The translations under genes and the position numbers were made by a program. A model generated the notes under the pieces. The model saw only the letters and a program-made list of their open reading frames with translations. It ran no database searches and had not been told where the DNA came from. This document shows, piece by piece, positions 53,296 through 62,609 of a DNA stretch of 64,000 bases (position 1 is the first letter of the stretch; the number at the start of each line of letters is the position of its first letter). The stretch covers positions 496,001 through 560,000 of the forward strand of contig NZ_JAPMUA010000001.1 of NCBI RefSeq assembly GCF_029603155.1, in the 5' to 3' direction. The DNA comes from Galbibacter pacificus (GTDB lineage Bacteria > Bacteroidota > Bacteroidia > Flavobacteriales > Flavobacteriaceae).

Positions 53296-55161
53296 ATGAA
53301 TCTGAATCTTAAATTTCAACCCGTTTCAAGAAATGTACTGTGGGTATTCCTCTTAACGGCCTGTGTTTTACAGGCTCAAAAATCAAAACCGAATATTATA
53401 ATTTTTATCAGTGATGACCAGAGCCAAATAGATGTTGGCTGTTATGGAAATACCGATGTTTATACCCCAAACATGGACCAGCTCGCCATGGAAGGGATGC
53501 GGTTTACTGCTGCTTATGCGGCAACTCCCATGTGCGCTCCTTCCAGAAGTAATATGTTAACCGGTCTGTATCCTTTTCGGAATGGTTCGCAAATGAATCA
53601 TTTTGCCTTAAATCCCGAAACCAAGACCTTGCCCGATTATTTAAAAAAGCTGGGCTATTATGTGGCCATAGCCGGAAAGGTCGATGTATATCCCAAGCCT
53701 GATTTCGACAGGCACATTGGTGAATACTTTGGTAAATATTTTCCGGTAGAAAATAGAAACGACCCCCGAAATGCCACGACAGAATTCATAAATGGTTATT
53801 TTAAGGGCGAAAATAAAAATAAGCCCCTGTGCCTGATTGTAGCTACTTGGTTGCCCCATGTGCCATGGCAGGAAGGGGACAACTATGCCCCCGAAAAGTT
53901 AAAATTGCCCGATTATTTGGTAGATACCCCCCAGACCCGAAAAGCTCTGGCGGCTTATTACCAGAGTATTGCCAAGGCCGATAAAATGCTTGGGAAAATA
54001 TTGGAGTCGGTTGACCAGAGCGGAGAAGGGGACAATACCGTTTTTATGTTTTTTTCCGATCAGGGCACGCAATTTCCGGGAGCCAAATGGACCACTTACG
54101 ATCAAGGCCTGAACGTTCCCTTCGTGGTGCGGTGGCCCGGAAAGGTAAAAGCGGGCACAACCACCGATGCCCTTATTTCCTTGACCGACCTCACCCCGAC
54201 CTTGATAGACTTGGCAGGAGGGGAACCGATAGAAAATTTGGATGGAACAAGTTTTAAAGATGTCCTGCTGGGTAAAAAAGAGCAACACCGTGACTATGTT
54301 TTTGGAGAGACCTCGATGGAACCTCAATATTGGTATAATTATACCCCTTCCAGAACCGTTATCGATGCCAATGGTTGGCAGTATATTAAAAATTACCACC
54401 CCGAGAGACGTTTTATAACCCATATAGATAAAGTGGAACAGAATATGTTTTATTTTGATTCCTGGGTGGAAAAAGCTAAGGCCAGTGACCGCGCCAATTT
54501 CCTTTTGAACAGGTACAGTTACCGTCCGCCGGAAGAATTGTACAACCTAAAGACCGATCCCTGGGAAACGGAAAATTTAATTAAAGGACATAAATTTTCC
54601 CGCAAGGAAGAACAATTGAAACGGCAATTGAACAACGAACTCTTAAGGCAGGGTGAAGGCATGGCCACGATCCTTCAAGGAGATTTGCCTGTTTTTCACA
54701 GCAACTCATATAGCGTATCACAGGGGATGAGCGTAAGCGACCTTTCTTTTGAACGGGATAGATGGTCCCCAAAGACCCTTATCATGAATTTGTTTATTGA
54801 CGGAACCGGGAACAACGGTGTGCTTTGCGAATATTTTAACCAGTTTAGGCTCATCTTAAAAAATGGGAAGCTCGGCATTGTTTTACGGGACGGGCGTGAA
54901 TTTTTTAGCGATATTTTATCAGATGTAAACGGGCACCTTTTGTTTCAGCTTTCAAATAAAGGGAAATTGTCGGTTTCCTTTAACGGAGCCGACATAGTAA
55001 ACCATTCCCTTGAAAAAGATTTTACGGCTGTTAATTCGGGTTATTTTTCATGTGGGCTAGCCAGAATGCAGCAATTAAACCAGGGAGAACAAAATTACTT
55101 TAAGGGAAAAATAAGCGGTATAACAGTTTCCATGAATAAATTGATCCGAGAGCCCCGTTAA
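53296..55161 (+). CDS. Sulfatase (CAPSR type) with C-terminal lectin-like extension
   Basis: A 621-residue sulfatase with a signal peptide ending near LQAQ28. The core (about 31-460) has ISDDQSQIDVGCYG, the formylglycine site CAPSR at 80-84, AGKVDVYP, LPHVPWQ, and FFSDQGTQFPGAKWT; the overall pattern resembles the heparan N-sulfatase-like group. About 150 extra residues (470-621) follow, rich in beta-strand (LIMNLFIDGTGNNGVL, LILKNGKLGIVLRDG, FQLSNKGKLSVSFNG), suggesting a concanavalin/LamG-like lectin module. It is last in the locus, with a terminator about 90 bases after. Group and extension are inferred from pattern. Confidence 0.9.
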   Translation: MNLNLKFQPVSRNVLWVFLLTACVLQAQKSKPNIIIFISDDQSQIDVGCYGNTDVYTPNMDQLAMEGMRFTAAYAATPMCAPSRSNMLTGLYPFRNGSQMNHFALNPETKTLPDYLKKLGYYVAIAGKVDVYPKPDFDRHIGEYFGKYFPVENRNDPRNATTEFINGYFKGENKNKPLCLIVATWLPHVPWQEGDNYAPEKLKLPDYLVDTPQTRKALAAYYQSIAKADKMLGKILESVDQSGEGDNTVFMFFSDQGTQFPGAKWTTYDQGLNVPFVVRWPGKVKAGTTTDALISLTDLTPTLIDLAGGEPIENLDGTSFKDVLLGKKEQHRDYVFGETSMEPQYWYNYTPSRTVIDANGWQYIKNYHPERRFITHIDKVEQNMFYFDSWVEKAKASDRANFLLNRYSYRPPEELYNLKTDPWETENLIKGHKFSRKEEQLKRQLNNELLRQGEGMATILQGDLPVFHSNSYSVSQGMSVSDLSFERDRWSPKTLIMNLFIDGTGNNGVLCEYFNQFRLILKNGKLGIVLRDGREFFSDILSDVNGHLLFQLSNKGKLSVSFNGADIVNHSLEKDFTAVNSGYFSCGLARMQQLNQGEQNYFKGKISGITVSMNKLIREPR

Positions 55162-55248
55162 ACTCAGCTAATAAAAGGATAATCAACATATAAAAGAAGA
55201 GTAGATTAGTTTTAATTTAGTTAGCAGTTTAGTTTTAACTTGTCTGAA

Positions 55249-55290
55249 GATCGTTCGGGGTTATCAATAGCCCTGAACGATTCTTTTTTT
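55249..55290 (+). terminator. Intrinsic terminator after the sulfatase locus
   Basis: A roughly 15-bp stem with G-T pairs (55249-55263 with 55268-55282) and a 4-base loop is followed by TTCTTTTTTT. It should end the operon. Confidence 0.85.
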
Positions 55291-55540
55291 GAATTAGTTA
55301 AGACTTTCAAAAAACATTATCCTAAAACAAAGTTCATAGCAATTGTGTACTTTCAATATTGTATAAATACCGGCGTTGGTATCACAAAAAAATGTCACAA
55401 ATACAAGTTTTACAGGGTACATATAACTTCAATATATAAATATTTGTACTTCCATATGATATTACAGAGAATCTAATCATGAAGTTTCAAGAATATTAAA
55501 TTCCTAACAAAGAAAATTATTTTTATTAAATCTAAATAAA

Positions 55541-55548
55541 TATATTTG
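55541..55548 (+). promoter_or_regulatory. Candidate -7 box for the TonB receptor gene
   Basis: TATATTTG fits TAnnTTTG and lies 38 bases before the ATG at 55587. It is the best promoter match in the window; no clear -33 box is seen. Confidence 0.5.
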
Positions 55549-55586
55549 TGCCGATTTATAACTGATCACGATACAAACTAAAAACT

Positions 55587-58088
55587 ATGAAAAATATATA
55601 CATAGCACTTACCTGCTTAGTCTTTGCATTTGCATCATTGCCTACACATGCATCCTACCGTATAATAGCACCCAACAATGATATACAAGAATACTTTAGG
55701 GTAGCGGGAAGTGTTTTGAATGAGTCTCAAGCCCCGGTTGCCAATGCATCGATTATGATAAGGGAATTGCAAAAAGGTACGGTAACGGACAGCAATGGAA
55801 ATTATGTATTTGAACAAGTGCCAACTGGAAATTATACAATAGAAGTGCGTTATGTAGGAAAAAAAATGGTTTCTAAAAAAATAACGGTTAATGACAATTC
55901 CGTTTTTGATATAGTACTTTATAATGAAAATGAAGAATTAGAAGAAGTTACCCTTGAAGGGCAGACAAAAAATAAATTTGAAGCATCCAAAGAGACCAGC
56001 TCTGTTGGTAAAATGCCGTTAAAGGCGATAGAAACCCCACAGGTTTATACATCTATTGATGGCGAGGTATTAAAAAATCAATTTATTTTTACCGTAGACG
56101 ATGCCTACCGGAACATTACGGGGCTCCAAAAAATGTGGAGTGCTACCAATAGGGCCGGAGACGGGGGAGCATTTGTAAACTTAAGGGGCTTTATTGTTAA
56201 CAATCCATTGAGAAACGGACTTGTAGCTCCGGTAACAACTACGATCGATGCTATTAACATTGAAAAACTGGAAGTTTTAAAAGGTCCGTCTGCAACGCTT
56301 TTTGGTAGTAATGTAACCTCCTATGGCGGGATTATTAACAGGGTTACCAAAAAACCCAATGAAAATTTTGGGGGCGAAGTGGCAGTGGCCGGTGGAAGCA
56401 ACAATTATTACAGGGCCCAGGCCGATATAAATACCCCACTAACAAACGACAAAAAACTTCTTTTTAGGGTAAATACGGCATATACCAATAGCGGAAACTT
56501 CCAAAAAAAGGATGCTGAAAATTCATTTTTTGTATTTATACCTTCCCTTACCTATAAGTTTACGGAAAACCTGGACGTTAACCTGGAGTTTGAAATGTTG
56601 GACACCGATGCGGTACCCGACCAGTTTTTATTTTATTTGAGCCCGGCCTTAGGGGTGGATAATATAGAAGCTATTGAAGATTGGGGGTTGGACTATAAAA
56701 ATTCTTATATGGGAGACGGTCTGAAGACCAAATCTAAAACACGAAACCTGTACGGTGCCATAAATTATACCATTAGCGATCATATTAAGTCATCGACCAA
56801 CATCAATTCTTCGTATTCACAATCAAACGGATATAACCCCTATTTTTATATAGCACCAGAATCTACATTTACACAGGATCCTGCCGATACGGAAATGGGC
56901 GTAATACGCTCCGACCAATCTACGGTAGATAGCAAGCAAAAATATTTTCAGGTTCAGCAAAACTTTAATTTCGATTTCCATTTATTTAATATGAGAAACC
57001 GCACGGCCGCAGGTTTTGATTACTTAAGAAGGGAAGACGAACAGATGTTTATTTTTCTAAGCGCATTCGACTGGGTTCCGTTTGCCGGAGGCAATTATGA
57101 TTCTTTAAATGCGGAAAGCTTGGAAACAACTTATGAAACTTTACGAAATACACCGGGTTACGATTTTGATGCGAATAATACCTACCCCATAACCGGGGTT
57201 TTAAATACGTATAGTGGGTATATTTCCAATGTTTTGACTCCTGTGCCGGGATTAAATGTACTGACATCCCTTCGCTATGAAAGTAATAATTTTGAAGGTG
57301 GTAAAAGCGGTCAGGCAGCTACTCCCGAATACACTCAAGGTGCATGGTCGCCAAAATTTGGGCTAGTCTATGAACTGGTAAAGGATAAGGTTTCTGTTTT
57401 TGGGAACTATCAAAACAGTTTTACCAGCAATGGATATATTTTAACAAGTAGCGACGGCGAATTTGTCCTGTCCGATCCCGAAAGGGCCAATCAGTGGGAA
57501 GGTGGTTTTAAAACCAATCTCATGGACGGAAGGGTGAATGCCACGATAAGTTATTATAACATTGATGTGAAAAATTCACTGCTAAACACCGGTGAGTATG
57601 TAGGTGCCCAAGCTGTACAGAAACAATCGGGAAGCCTAACGAGCAAGGGGGTGGAATTTGAAGTAAGTGCATTTTTGGCAAAAGGCTTTTCTTTAATAGC
57701 AGGAACCAGTTATAACGACTCAAGATATACCAGTAAAGATGAACTTGATGCCGATGTTTATAATAGACGCCCCACAACGGCTTCTTCGCCTTGGTTGACC
57801 AATTTTAATGCCAGTTACCGTTTTATGGACGGCAAACTAGAAGGTCTTGGCTTTGGTGTTGGGGGCAATTATGCGAGCGATAATAAAATTGTTAACTCAA
57901 ACTCGCAAGGAGTATTTATACTGCCTTCTTATTTCGTGTTGAATGCAAATGCCTATTACGATATACATAAATTCCGTTTTTCAATAAAGGCAGACAACCT
58001 TACCGATGCGCATTATTGGACCGGATATACCACGGCTAACCCACAATCGCTTTTGAGCGTGGTAGGAGGAATTACCTATAGGCTGTAA
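55587..58088 (+). CDS. TonB-dependent siderophore-type receptor
   Basis: An 833-residue outer-membrane receptor with a signal peptide (1-22, ending THAS), a carboxypeptidase-like beta-sandwich (about 38-115), a plug (TPQVYTSIDGEVLKNQ..., NLRGF, IEKLEVLKGPSATLFGSNVTSYGGIINRVTKKP near 230-265) and a barrel ending GGITYRL. The plug is FhuA/FecA-like rather than SusC-like, and no SusD follows. The next gene is a PepSY-domain protein of the kind found beside siderophore receptors, so ferric-siderophore uptake is likely. The siderophore is unknown. Confidence 0.92.
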   Translation: MKNIYIALTCLVFAFASLPTHASYRIIAPNNDIQEYFRVAGSVLNESQAPVANASIMIRELQKGTVTDSNGNYVFEQVPTGNYTIEVRYVGKKMVSKKITVNDNSVFDIVLYNENEELEEVTLEGQTKNKFEASKETSSVGKMPLKAIETPQVYTSIDGEVLKNQFIFTVDDAYRNITGLQKMWSATNRAGDGGAFVNLRGFIVNNPLRNGLVAPVTTTIDAINIEKLEVLKGPSATLFGSNVTSYGGIINRVTKKPNENFGGEVAVAGGSNNYYRAQADINTPLTNDKKLLFRVNTAYTNSGNFQKKDAENSFFVFIPSLTYKFTENLDVNLEFEMLDTDAVPDQFLFYLSPALGVDNIEAIEDWGLDYKNSYMGDGLKTKSKTRNLYGAINYTISDHIKSSTNINSSYSQSNGYNPYFYIAPESTFTQDPADTEMGVIRSDQSTVDSKQKYFQVQQNFNFDFHLFNMRNRTAAGFDYLRREDEQMFIFLSAFDWVPFAGGNYDSLNAESLETTYETLRNTPGYDFDANNTYPITGVLNTYSGYISNVLTPVPGLNVLTSLRYESNNFEGGKSGQAATPEYTQGAWSPKFGLVYELVKDKVSVFGNYQNSFTSNGYILTSSDGEFVLSDPERANQWEGGFKTNLMDGRVNATISYYNIDVKNSLLNTGEYVGAQAVQKQSGSLTSKGVEFEVSAFLAKGFSLIAGTSYNDSRYTSKDELDADVYNRRPTTASSPWLTNFNASYRFMDGKLEGLGFGVGGNYASDNKIVNSNSQGVFILPSYFVLNANAYYDIHKFRFSIKADNLTDAHYWTGYTTANPQSLLSVVGGITYRL

Positions 58089-58153
58089 CTATTGTATGGT
58101 TCAATTAAAAAATAGTATTGTTTTTAATTGAAGCAACAGCAAAAAAAAGAAAA

Positions 58154-59281
58154 ATGAAACTTAAAACTGCAAAACGTTGGTTTTCATGGCATAAATGGAC
58201 AAGTTTGATTTGTACAATTTTTCTCCTATTGCTATGTTTAACGGGACTGCCACTTATCTTTCATGAAGAAATTGAGCATCTACAGGAGAATTTTACCGTA
58301 GAAACCATCGAAGGGCAGCAAAGGTTGAGTTATGACAAACTGGTTGAAATTGCAGAATCCAAGAATCCCGGAAAACATGTAAGGTATGCTTTTTGGGAAA
58401 AAGATGAGCATCCAAACCAAGTGCTTTTTGATGTTGTTGAACATCCTGACGATCATTTTGAAAAGAGCAAATATGTTTTGATAAATGAGTACACGGGAGC
58501 GGTTTTAAGCGAACCCGAAAACGAAGGGTTTATGTACATAATGCTCCGCCTGCATACCGATATGTTTGCGGGAATCCCTGGAAAATTGTTTATGGGGCTT
58601 ATGGGGATCCTCTTTATTATTTCGATTGTTTCGGGCATTGTACTTTACGGTCCCATCATGAAGAATTTTGACTTTGGGATGGTAAGGAAGCATAAATCTA
58701 AAAGGTTGCAATGGCTGGATACCCATAATTTACTGGGAATTGTAATGGTGGTATGGTTAACGGTCGTAGGCTTGACCGGTATTATAAATACCTTATCCGA
58801 TGTAGTTTTGGGGCTGTGGCAACAGGGACAACTTGCAGAAATGACGGCCCCCTATAAAAATGAAAAGCCAATAGAAGGAAGTTTAAGTTCTCTGGAAGCT
58901 GCTGTAAATGTAGCCGAAAATAAAATACCCACCATGGATGTTTCTTTAGTTGCCTATCCTGGTACCCCTTTTACAAGCAAGCACCATTATGCCGTGTTTA
59001 TGAAGGGAAATACAGAACTTACCTCCAGACTGCTAATGCCCGTACTTATTGATGCAAAATCGGGCACTATTACAGACGCACGTAAAATGCCGTGGTATGT
59101 GAATACACTTTTTATCTCACAGCCACTCCATTTTGGCGATTATGGCGGGATAACCTTAAAGATAATCTGGGCTGTTTTTGATGTATTGACAATCGTAATC
59201 CTTATAACAGGACTATATCTATGGTTTGAAAGAAGAAAGTCTAAAATAACTTTTTCAAAAAATAACAGTAAAGTTAAATGA
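58154..59281 (+). CDS. PepSY-associated transmembrane protein (iron-uptake type)
   Basis: A 375-residue inner-membrane protein beginning at the ATG that opens MKLKTAKRWFSWHKWTSL; a TTG 12 codons upstream is less likely. Four membrane segments are seen (about 18-38, 150-172, 195-215 and 338-358), with a long periplasmic PepSY-type region between the first two. LHTDMFAGIPGKLFMGLMGILFIISIVSGIVLY and WLDTHNLLGIVMVVWLTVVGLTG carry the His and Trp pattern of the family, some members of which act as ferric-siderophore reductases. It starts 65 bases after the receptor stop and overlaps the next gene by four bases. Confidence 0.88.
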   Translation: MKLKTAKRWFSWHKWTSLICTIFLLLLCLTGLPLIFHEEIEHLQENFTVETIEGQQRLSYDKLVEIAESKNPGKHVRYAFWEKDEHPNQVLFDVVEHPDDHFEKSKYVLINEYTGAVLSEPENEGFMYIMLRLHTDMFAGIPGKLFMGLMGILFIISIVSGIVLYGPIMKNFDFGMVRKHKSKRLQWLDTHNLLGIVMVVWLTVVGLTGIINTLSDVVLGLWQQGQLAEMTAPYKNEKPIEGSLSSLEAAVNVAENKIPTMDVSLVAYPGTPFTSKHHYAVFMKGNTELTSRLLMPVLIDAKSGTITDARKMPWYVNTLFISQPLHFGDYGGITLKIIWAVFDVLTIVILITGLYLWFERRKSKITFSKNNSKVK

Positions 59282-59460
59282 TGATGCGAAATAAACGATT
59301 TAAACTTTGGGGAATACCAATTGTTTTGGCAATCATTTCGTTATATGCTCTGATATCTGCCTTGGTAGGGGGATGGGTTGCCGATATCATTGCAAGTATA
59401 TTATTGGCCATTCCAATCTATATTATGTTTAAAAAATACATATGGCATTCGTCAAAATAA
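59278..59460 (+). CDS. Small two-helix membrane protein coupled to the PepSY gene
   Basis: A 60-residue protein with two hydrophobic segments (about 10-31 and 34-50) and a basic tail. It starts inside the PepSY stop codon (ATGA overlap), which strongly supports translation. Similar tiny proteins follow PepSY genes in other Bacteroidota as far as I recall; function is unknown. Three consecutive ATG codons lie at the start, so the exact first Met is uncertain. Confidence 0.75.
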   Translation: MMMRNKRFKLWGIPIVLAIISLYALISALVGGWVADIIASILLAIPIYIMFKKYIWHSSK

Positions 59461-59644
59461 CAGGAAACTGTGAAAACTACTTCGATCCCTTATGTTCGCT
59501 TATGATGCCTGCTAAAAAGCTAGCTATAAAAATCCGCAGCAATCCCATATGGTTAATGTGACGAAGTATAAGAAAGCATTAAACTTCCACAAAATAAAGA
59601 ATACCGAAGCTGAGCAACGCCTTTGTTGGACATAAGGAACATAC

Positions 59645-60301
59645 TTATTTTAAAACTTTAAGGATACCTTCTAAATCCATGACCTTGGCATACCCTTTTC
59701 TTAATACCTGCAATTCCGGTTCTTGCATTTCAGGATTGTCGGTTGAGGTGACATCACTTCCAAAAATGACTTTAAATCCCCTTTCATATCCCTGTCGCGC
59801 TGTCATTCCACAGCAATAATTAGTCAATGTGCCACAAATTATAATGGTGTCCTTTTTAAGGTTTTTAAGTATTGTCTCCAAAGGGGTATCGTAAAAGGCC
59901 CCATAAGAGGGTTTAGAAATGACGATTTCATTTTCCATAGGCTTTATCTCATGCCATATCCTACCTTCTTCAAACCATGTAGGGTCCGAACCTATATGGG
60001 GATATCTATTGGGCATCAATTCTCCTGAACGGGGTCTGTCCTTAAAGAAATGTGTTTTTCTAAAGGCCGTATAAAGTACTGGAATATCGGTTTTTCTGCA
60101 ATGTTCAATCAACTTTTTTATTTTTGGGACTTGTTTTGTAGCTTCGGGTATCCATGAAGAGGTCCACTCCGGTTTTACAAATTCATCTTGCATGTCAATT
60201 ACGATCAAGGCGCAATTTTTACTATCGATGTCAAATTGGACATCTCCATGGTTATATGCATCGGTTGCTGCTTTGAGTAGAATTTCTTCTGTGTATCTCA
60301 T
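59645..60301 (-). CDS. Isochorismatase-like cysteine hydrolase
   Basis: A 218-residue cytoplasmic hydrolase of the isochorismatase/nicotinamidase superfamily. The catalytic triad is visible: Asp in LIVIDMQDEF (about residue 36), Lys in EIVISKPSYGAFY (about 128), and Cys in GTLTNYCCGMTARQGYERGF (about 160). Members cleave amides or enol ethers, for example carbamoylsarcosine or nicotinamide. It stands alone on the minus strand. A nearby RidA-type lipoprotein and an enol-lactonase-like hydrolase could hint at an amide or ring-cleavage pathway, but this is speculation. Confidence 0.87.
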   Translation of the reverse strand: MRYTEEILLKAATDAYNHGDVQFDIDSKNCALIVIDMQDEFVKPEWTSSWIPEATKQVPKIKKLIEHCRKTDIPVLYTAFRKTHFFKDRPRSGELMPNRYPHIGSDPTWFEEGRIWHEIKPMENEIVISKPSYGAFYDTPLETILKNLKKDTIIICGTLTNYCCGMTARQGYERGFKVIFGSDVTSTDNPEMQEPELQVLRKGYAKVMDLEGILKVLK

Positions 60302-60572
60302 TTTTAATTTATTTTTATTTAATACTGCCTATTTAAAATGGCAGGGTACAAGTACTTGCATGATTAAATGGTACAACGTCCCTGTACTTTGCAATAGGTT
60401 GAACATTCTTAATTCACTGCTTAGTATTCTACGTTACTGCCTTTAATAATTTCTCTGTGCATCTTGCAAATTAGTAAAAGAGGGACATTTTGCCAAAAAT
60501 AAATAGTGGTCCAGTAGGGCCTATGGGACAACCTGGATTGGCCCGTTGAAAGTGACCGCTCCATGCTATTTT

Positions 60573-61778
60573 TTATTTGAATTTTATGACCGCGTTTGGT
60601 TTCGGGCGTTCTTCCTTTCGGTCTGATTGCGTTAAGTCATGTATTGGGGTCCAGGGCATTTTACCGAATTTTCCAAAATCTTCATAAGCCCCTAAGAATT
60701 GAAATTTCTCAAACACAAAAGGAATTCCCTCTGCACCCAATGGCGAGTTGGTATCCGCGACATGAAAATGTAGATGTGGTCCTGTTGTTTGCCCTGTAAA
60801 ACCAAGGGATGCGATGAGCTCACCTTTCTTTATTTTTTGACCAACTTTTACTTTAATGCTTCCCGGTCTTAGGTGTTCGTAAAAAGCAAACTGACTATCC
60901 CCGATTTTAATCGAAATATAATTGCCAGTTGCTTGGTCCGCACTGTGTCGAGGATGGTCGGATATGGTCGGGCTTTCAAGGAAATCACTACCTACCGCGG
61001 AGACGATACCGTCTGCAACGGCAAACACATCCGCTCGGTATCCCAACCAATTCGCGACGATATTTTCATCACCGGTTGCATACGTGCCATTTTTGTCTAC
61101 CTTAATAAAGTCAATCGCATACCGTCCGGGGATACGCGCCTTCCCATTTAACGTATAGATGACCCTGCGGTGTCCCCTTTCCCAGGAGGGCTCATATACC
61201 GTTGTCCAGTAACCGCCCTTTAAGGGTGCGCCCAGGACCAATTGATTGTTTGATATACATTTTATAGGTGAGGTATGAACAGAAATCTGGCTTGCCTTAT
61301 TTTTGTGAATTGCTTCAAAAATAATTTGATGGGCTATGTTTTCGGGCTGTTTTTTCTGTGTGTCCAGGTCAATGTAAACTACAGCAGTGTTTCCGGGGGG
61401 CAACTGCATATCCGAATCTTTTTTTGAAGTCCCAATCCTAATATAATTGTTTTTTAAGCTATTTTTTTGAAGACTGAGCAATATCGAGCCATCCCTGCCA
61501 TTTGTTATACGTATTTCTTTAATAGTAAAGGTATCCGTTGAAAAATTGGTAAGGTAGAGCTCATAATATGCTATTTTATTACCGTTTATACCTATTAAAT
61601 TAATGGTGTCGGGGAGTTTTATATCCAGTGTTTCTCTATAGGACTGCCCGAAGGTCAAGGAGCCGGTCAACAAAAGGGATATAAGTGTTGCGATATTAAT
61701 AAGGGATAGGTTTATTTTTAAACTTCGCTTATTCAGGATACGGATATATGTTTTGGAAAGGAAAAGGGAGAACATCAT
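60573..61778 (-). CDS. Exported M23-family metallopeptidase
   Basis: A 401-residue protein with an N-terminal signal or anchor (hydrophobic about 24-42, ending TFGQ). Residues about 45-190 are an all-beta region of unknown type. Residues about 205-375 are an M23 (lysostaphin-like) zinc peptidase domain: RYAIDFIKVD, FAVADGIVSAVG, GNYISIKIGDSQFAFYEHLRPGSIKVKVGQKIKKGELIASLGFTG, and TGPHLHFHV with the HxH metal motif. M23 enzymes cut peptidoglycan cross-links or similar peptides. It stands alone on the minus strand. Substrate is unknown. Confidence 0.87.
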   Translation of the reverse strand: MMFSLFLSKTYIRILNKRSLKINLSLINIATLISLLLTGSLTFGQSYRETLDIKLPDTINLIGINGNKIAYYELYLTNFSTDTFTIKEIRITNGRDGSILLSLQKNSLKNNYIRIGTSKKDSDMQLPPGNTAVVYIDLDTQKKQPENIAHQIIFEAIHKNKASQISVHTSPIKCISNNQLVLGAPLKGGYWTTVYEPSWERGHRRVIYTLNGKARIPGRYAIDFIKVDKNGTYATGDENIVANWLGYRADVFAVADGIVSAVGSDFLESPTISDHPRHSADQATGNYISIKIGDSQFAFYEHLRPGSIKVKVGQKIKKGELIASLGFTGQTTGPHLHFHVADTNSPLGAEGIPFVFEKFQFLGAYEDFGKFGKMPWTPIHDLTQSDRKEERPKPNAVIKFK

Positions 61779-61888
61779 GGTTGGTGATTTTTATTTTATC
61801 GGATTGTGAACAGGCCGATTCTTATTGAGTAATTCAGCCTGCATAATTTTTATATTGGTTATAGTCCTATAAATATAAGTATTGGCTG

Positions 61889-62359
61889 TTAATTATATTT
61901 TATCACGGCAACGGCATTAATTTCGATCATAAAATCTTTATTGATCAGTCTATTGATTTCAACTGCGGTACTTGCCGGTGGATTTTTTAGGTTAATAAAT
62001 TTATCCCGTGCGGTTCTAAATTTCCCAATCTTTGATATATCTGTAAAATAACAATCGAGATTAACTATATCATCCATTGTACCGCCGGCTTTCTCCACCT
62101 GTGATTTTATATTTTTAAAGACCTGTTCTGTTTGTAGTCCTAAATTGTTATATCCAACTAATTTTCCATCTGGATTTACAGGGACTTGTCCTGAAATGTA
62201 TATTGTTTTAAAATGGCGAGGGTTGACTTCAATGCTTTGAGAATATCCTCTTTGGGATATGTCATTGAATTTTACATGCGTTTTATTATGTTGTTTGGAA
62301 CAGCCAAATATAAAAATCAAAACCCCGAGTATTACTGTTTTTTCCATTGTTTTCTTCAT
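61889..62359 (-). CDS. RidA/YjgF-family protein with a lipoprotein signal
   Basis: A 156-residue protein. Residues 1-20 form a lipoprotein signal (LIFIFGC, Cys20); the rest is a complete RidA chorismate-mutase-like fold: GYSQSIEV, IYISGQVPVNPDGKLVG, QTEQVFKNIKSQVEKAGGTMDDIVNLDCYFTDI, PASTAVEINRLINKDFMIEINAVAVI. The Arg that binds the substrate carboxylate in RidA enamine/imine deaminases is kept in NRLIN. RidA is normally cytosolic, so a membrane-anchored, exported copy is odd. It is monocistronic on the minus strand. The enzyme role outside the cytoplasm is unknown. Confidence 0.85.
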   Translation of the reverse strand: MKKTMEKTVILGVLIFIFGCSKQHNKTHVKFNDISQRGYSQSIEVNPRHFKTIYISGQVPVNPDGKLVGYNNLGLQTEQVFKNIKSQVEKAGGTMDDIVNLDCYFTDISKIGKFRTARDKFINLKNPPASTAVEINRLINKDFMIEINAVAVIKYN

Positions 62360-62609
62360 AATTGTTGGGTCTATGTAACTTCGCAGGTGTTATCTCAGAA
62401 AATGTTCAACCTAATCTTTCCATGGCAGCTTAAACATAACAAATTATATTGAATCCCGATTAGTGCTACATATGAAATATTGCCATTTTTTCTTTTGTAG
62501 CTTCGGATATGCTGGAAATGAATTTCCTATATTTTTATCACCGGCCCTGTATGGCAAACCATAGGGCAACCTCTATCGATAAAAACATTATAATTTTCAA
62601 AATCAGATG

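Larger units (their letters stand above)
55162..55586. other. Spacer between the sulfatase locus and the iron-uptake genes
   Basis: This 425-base AT-rich stretch holds the terminator of the sulfatase locus and a -7 box for the TonB receptor. A 78-codon open frame from a TTG at 55240 runs through the terminator and is not credible. Confidence 0.7.

Noticed and set aside
55240..55476. A 78-codon open frame from a TTG
   Set aside because: Its first 17 codons are the stem, loop and T-run of the sulfatase-locus terminator, and the rest is AT-rich spacer.
60573..61778. M23 peptidase considered inactive because the first HxxxD motif is not canonical
   Set aside because: The subfamily has a variant first motif (HRR...RYAIDF) and the HLHFH metal site is intact, so loss of activity cannot be claimed.
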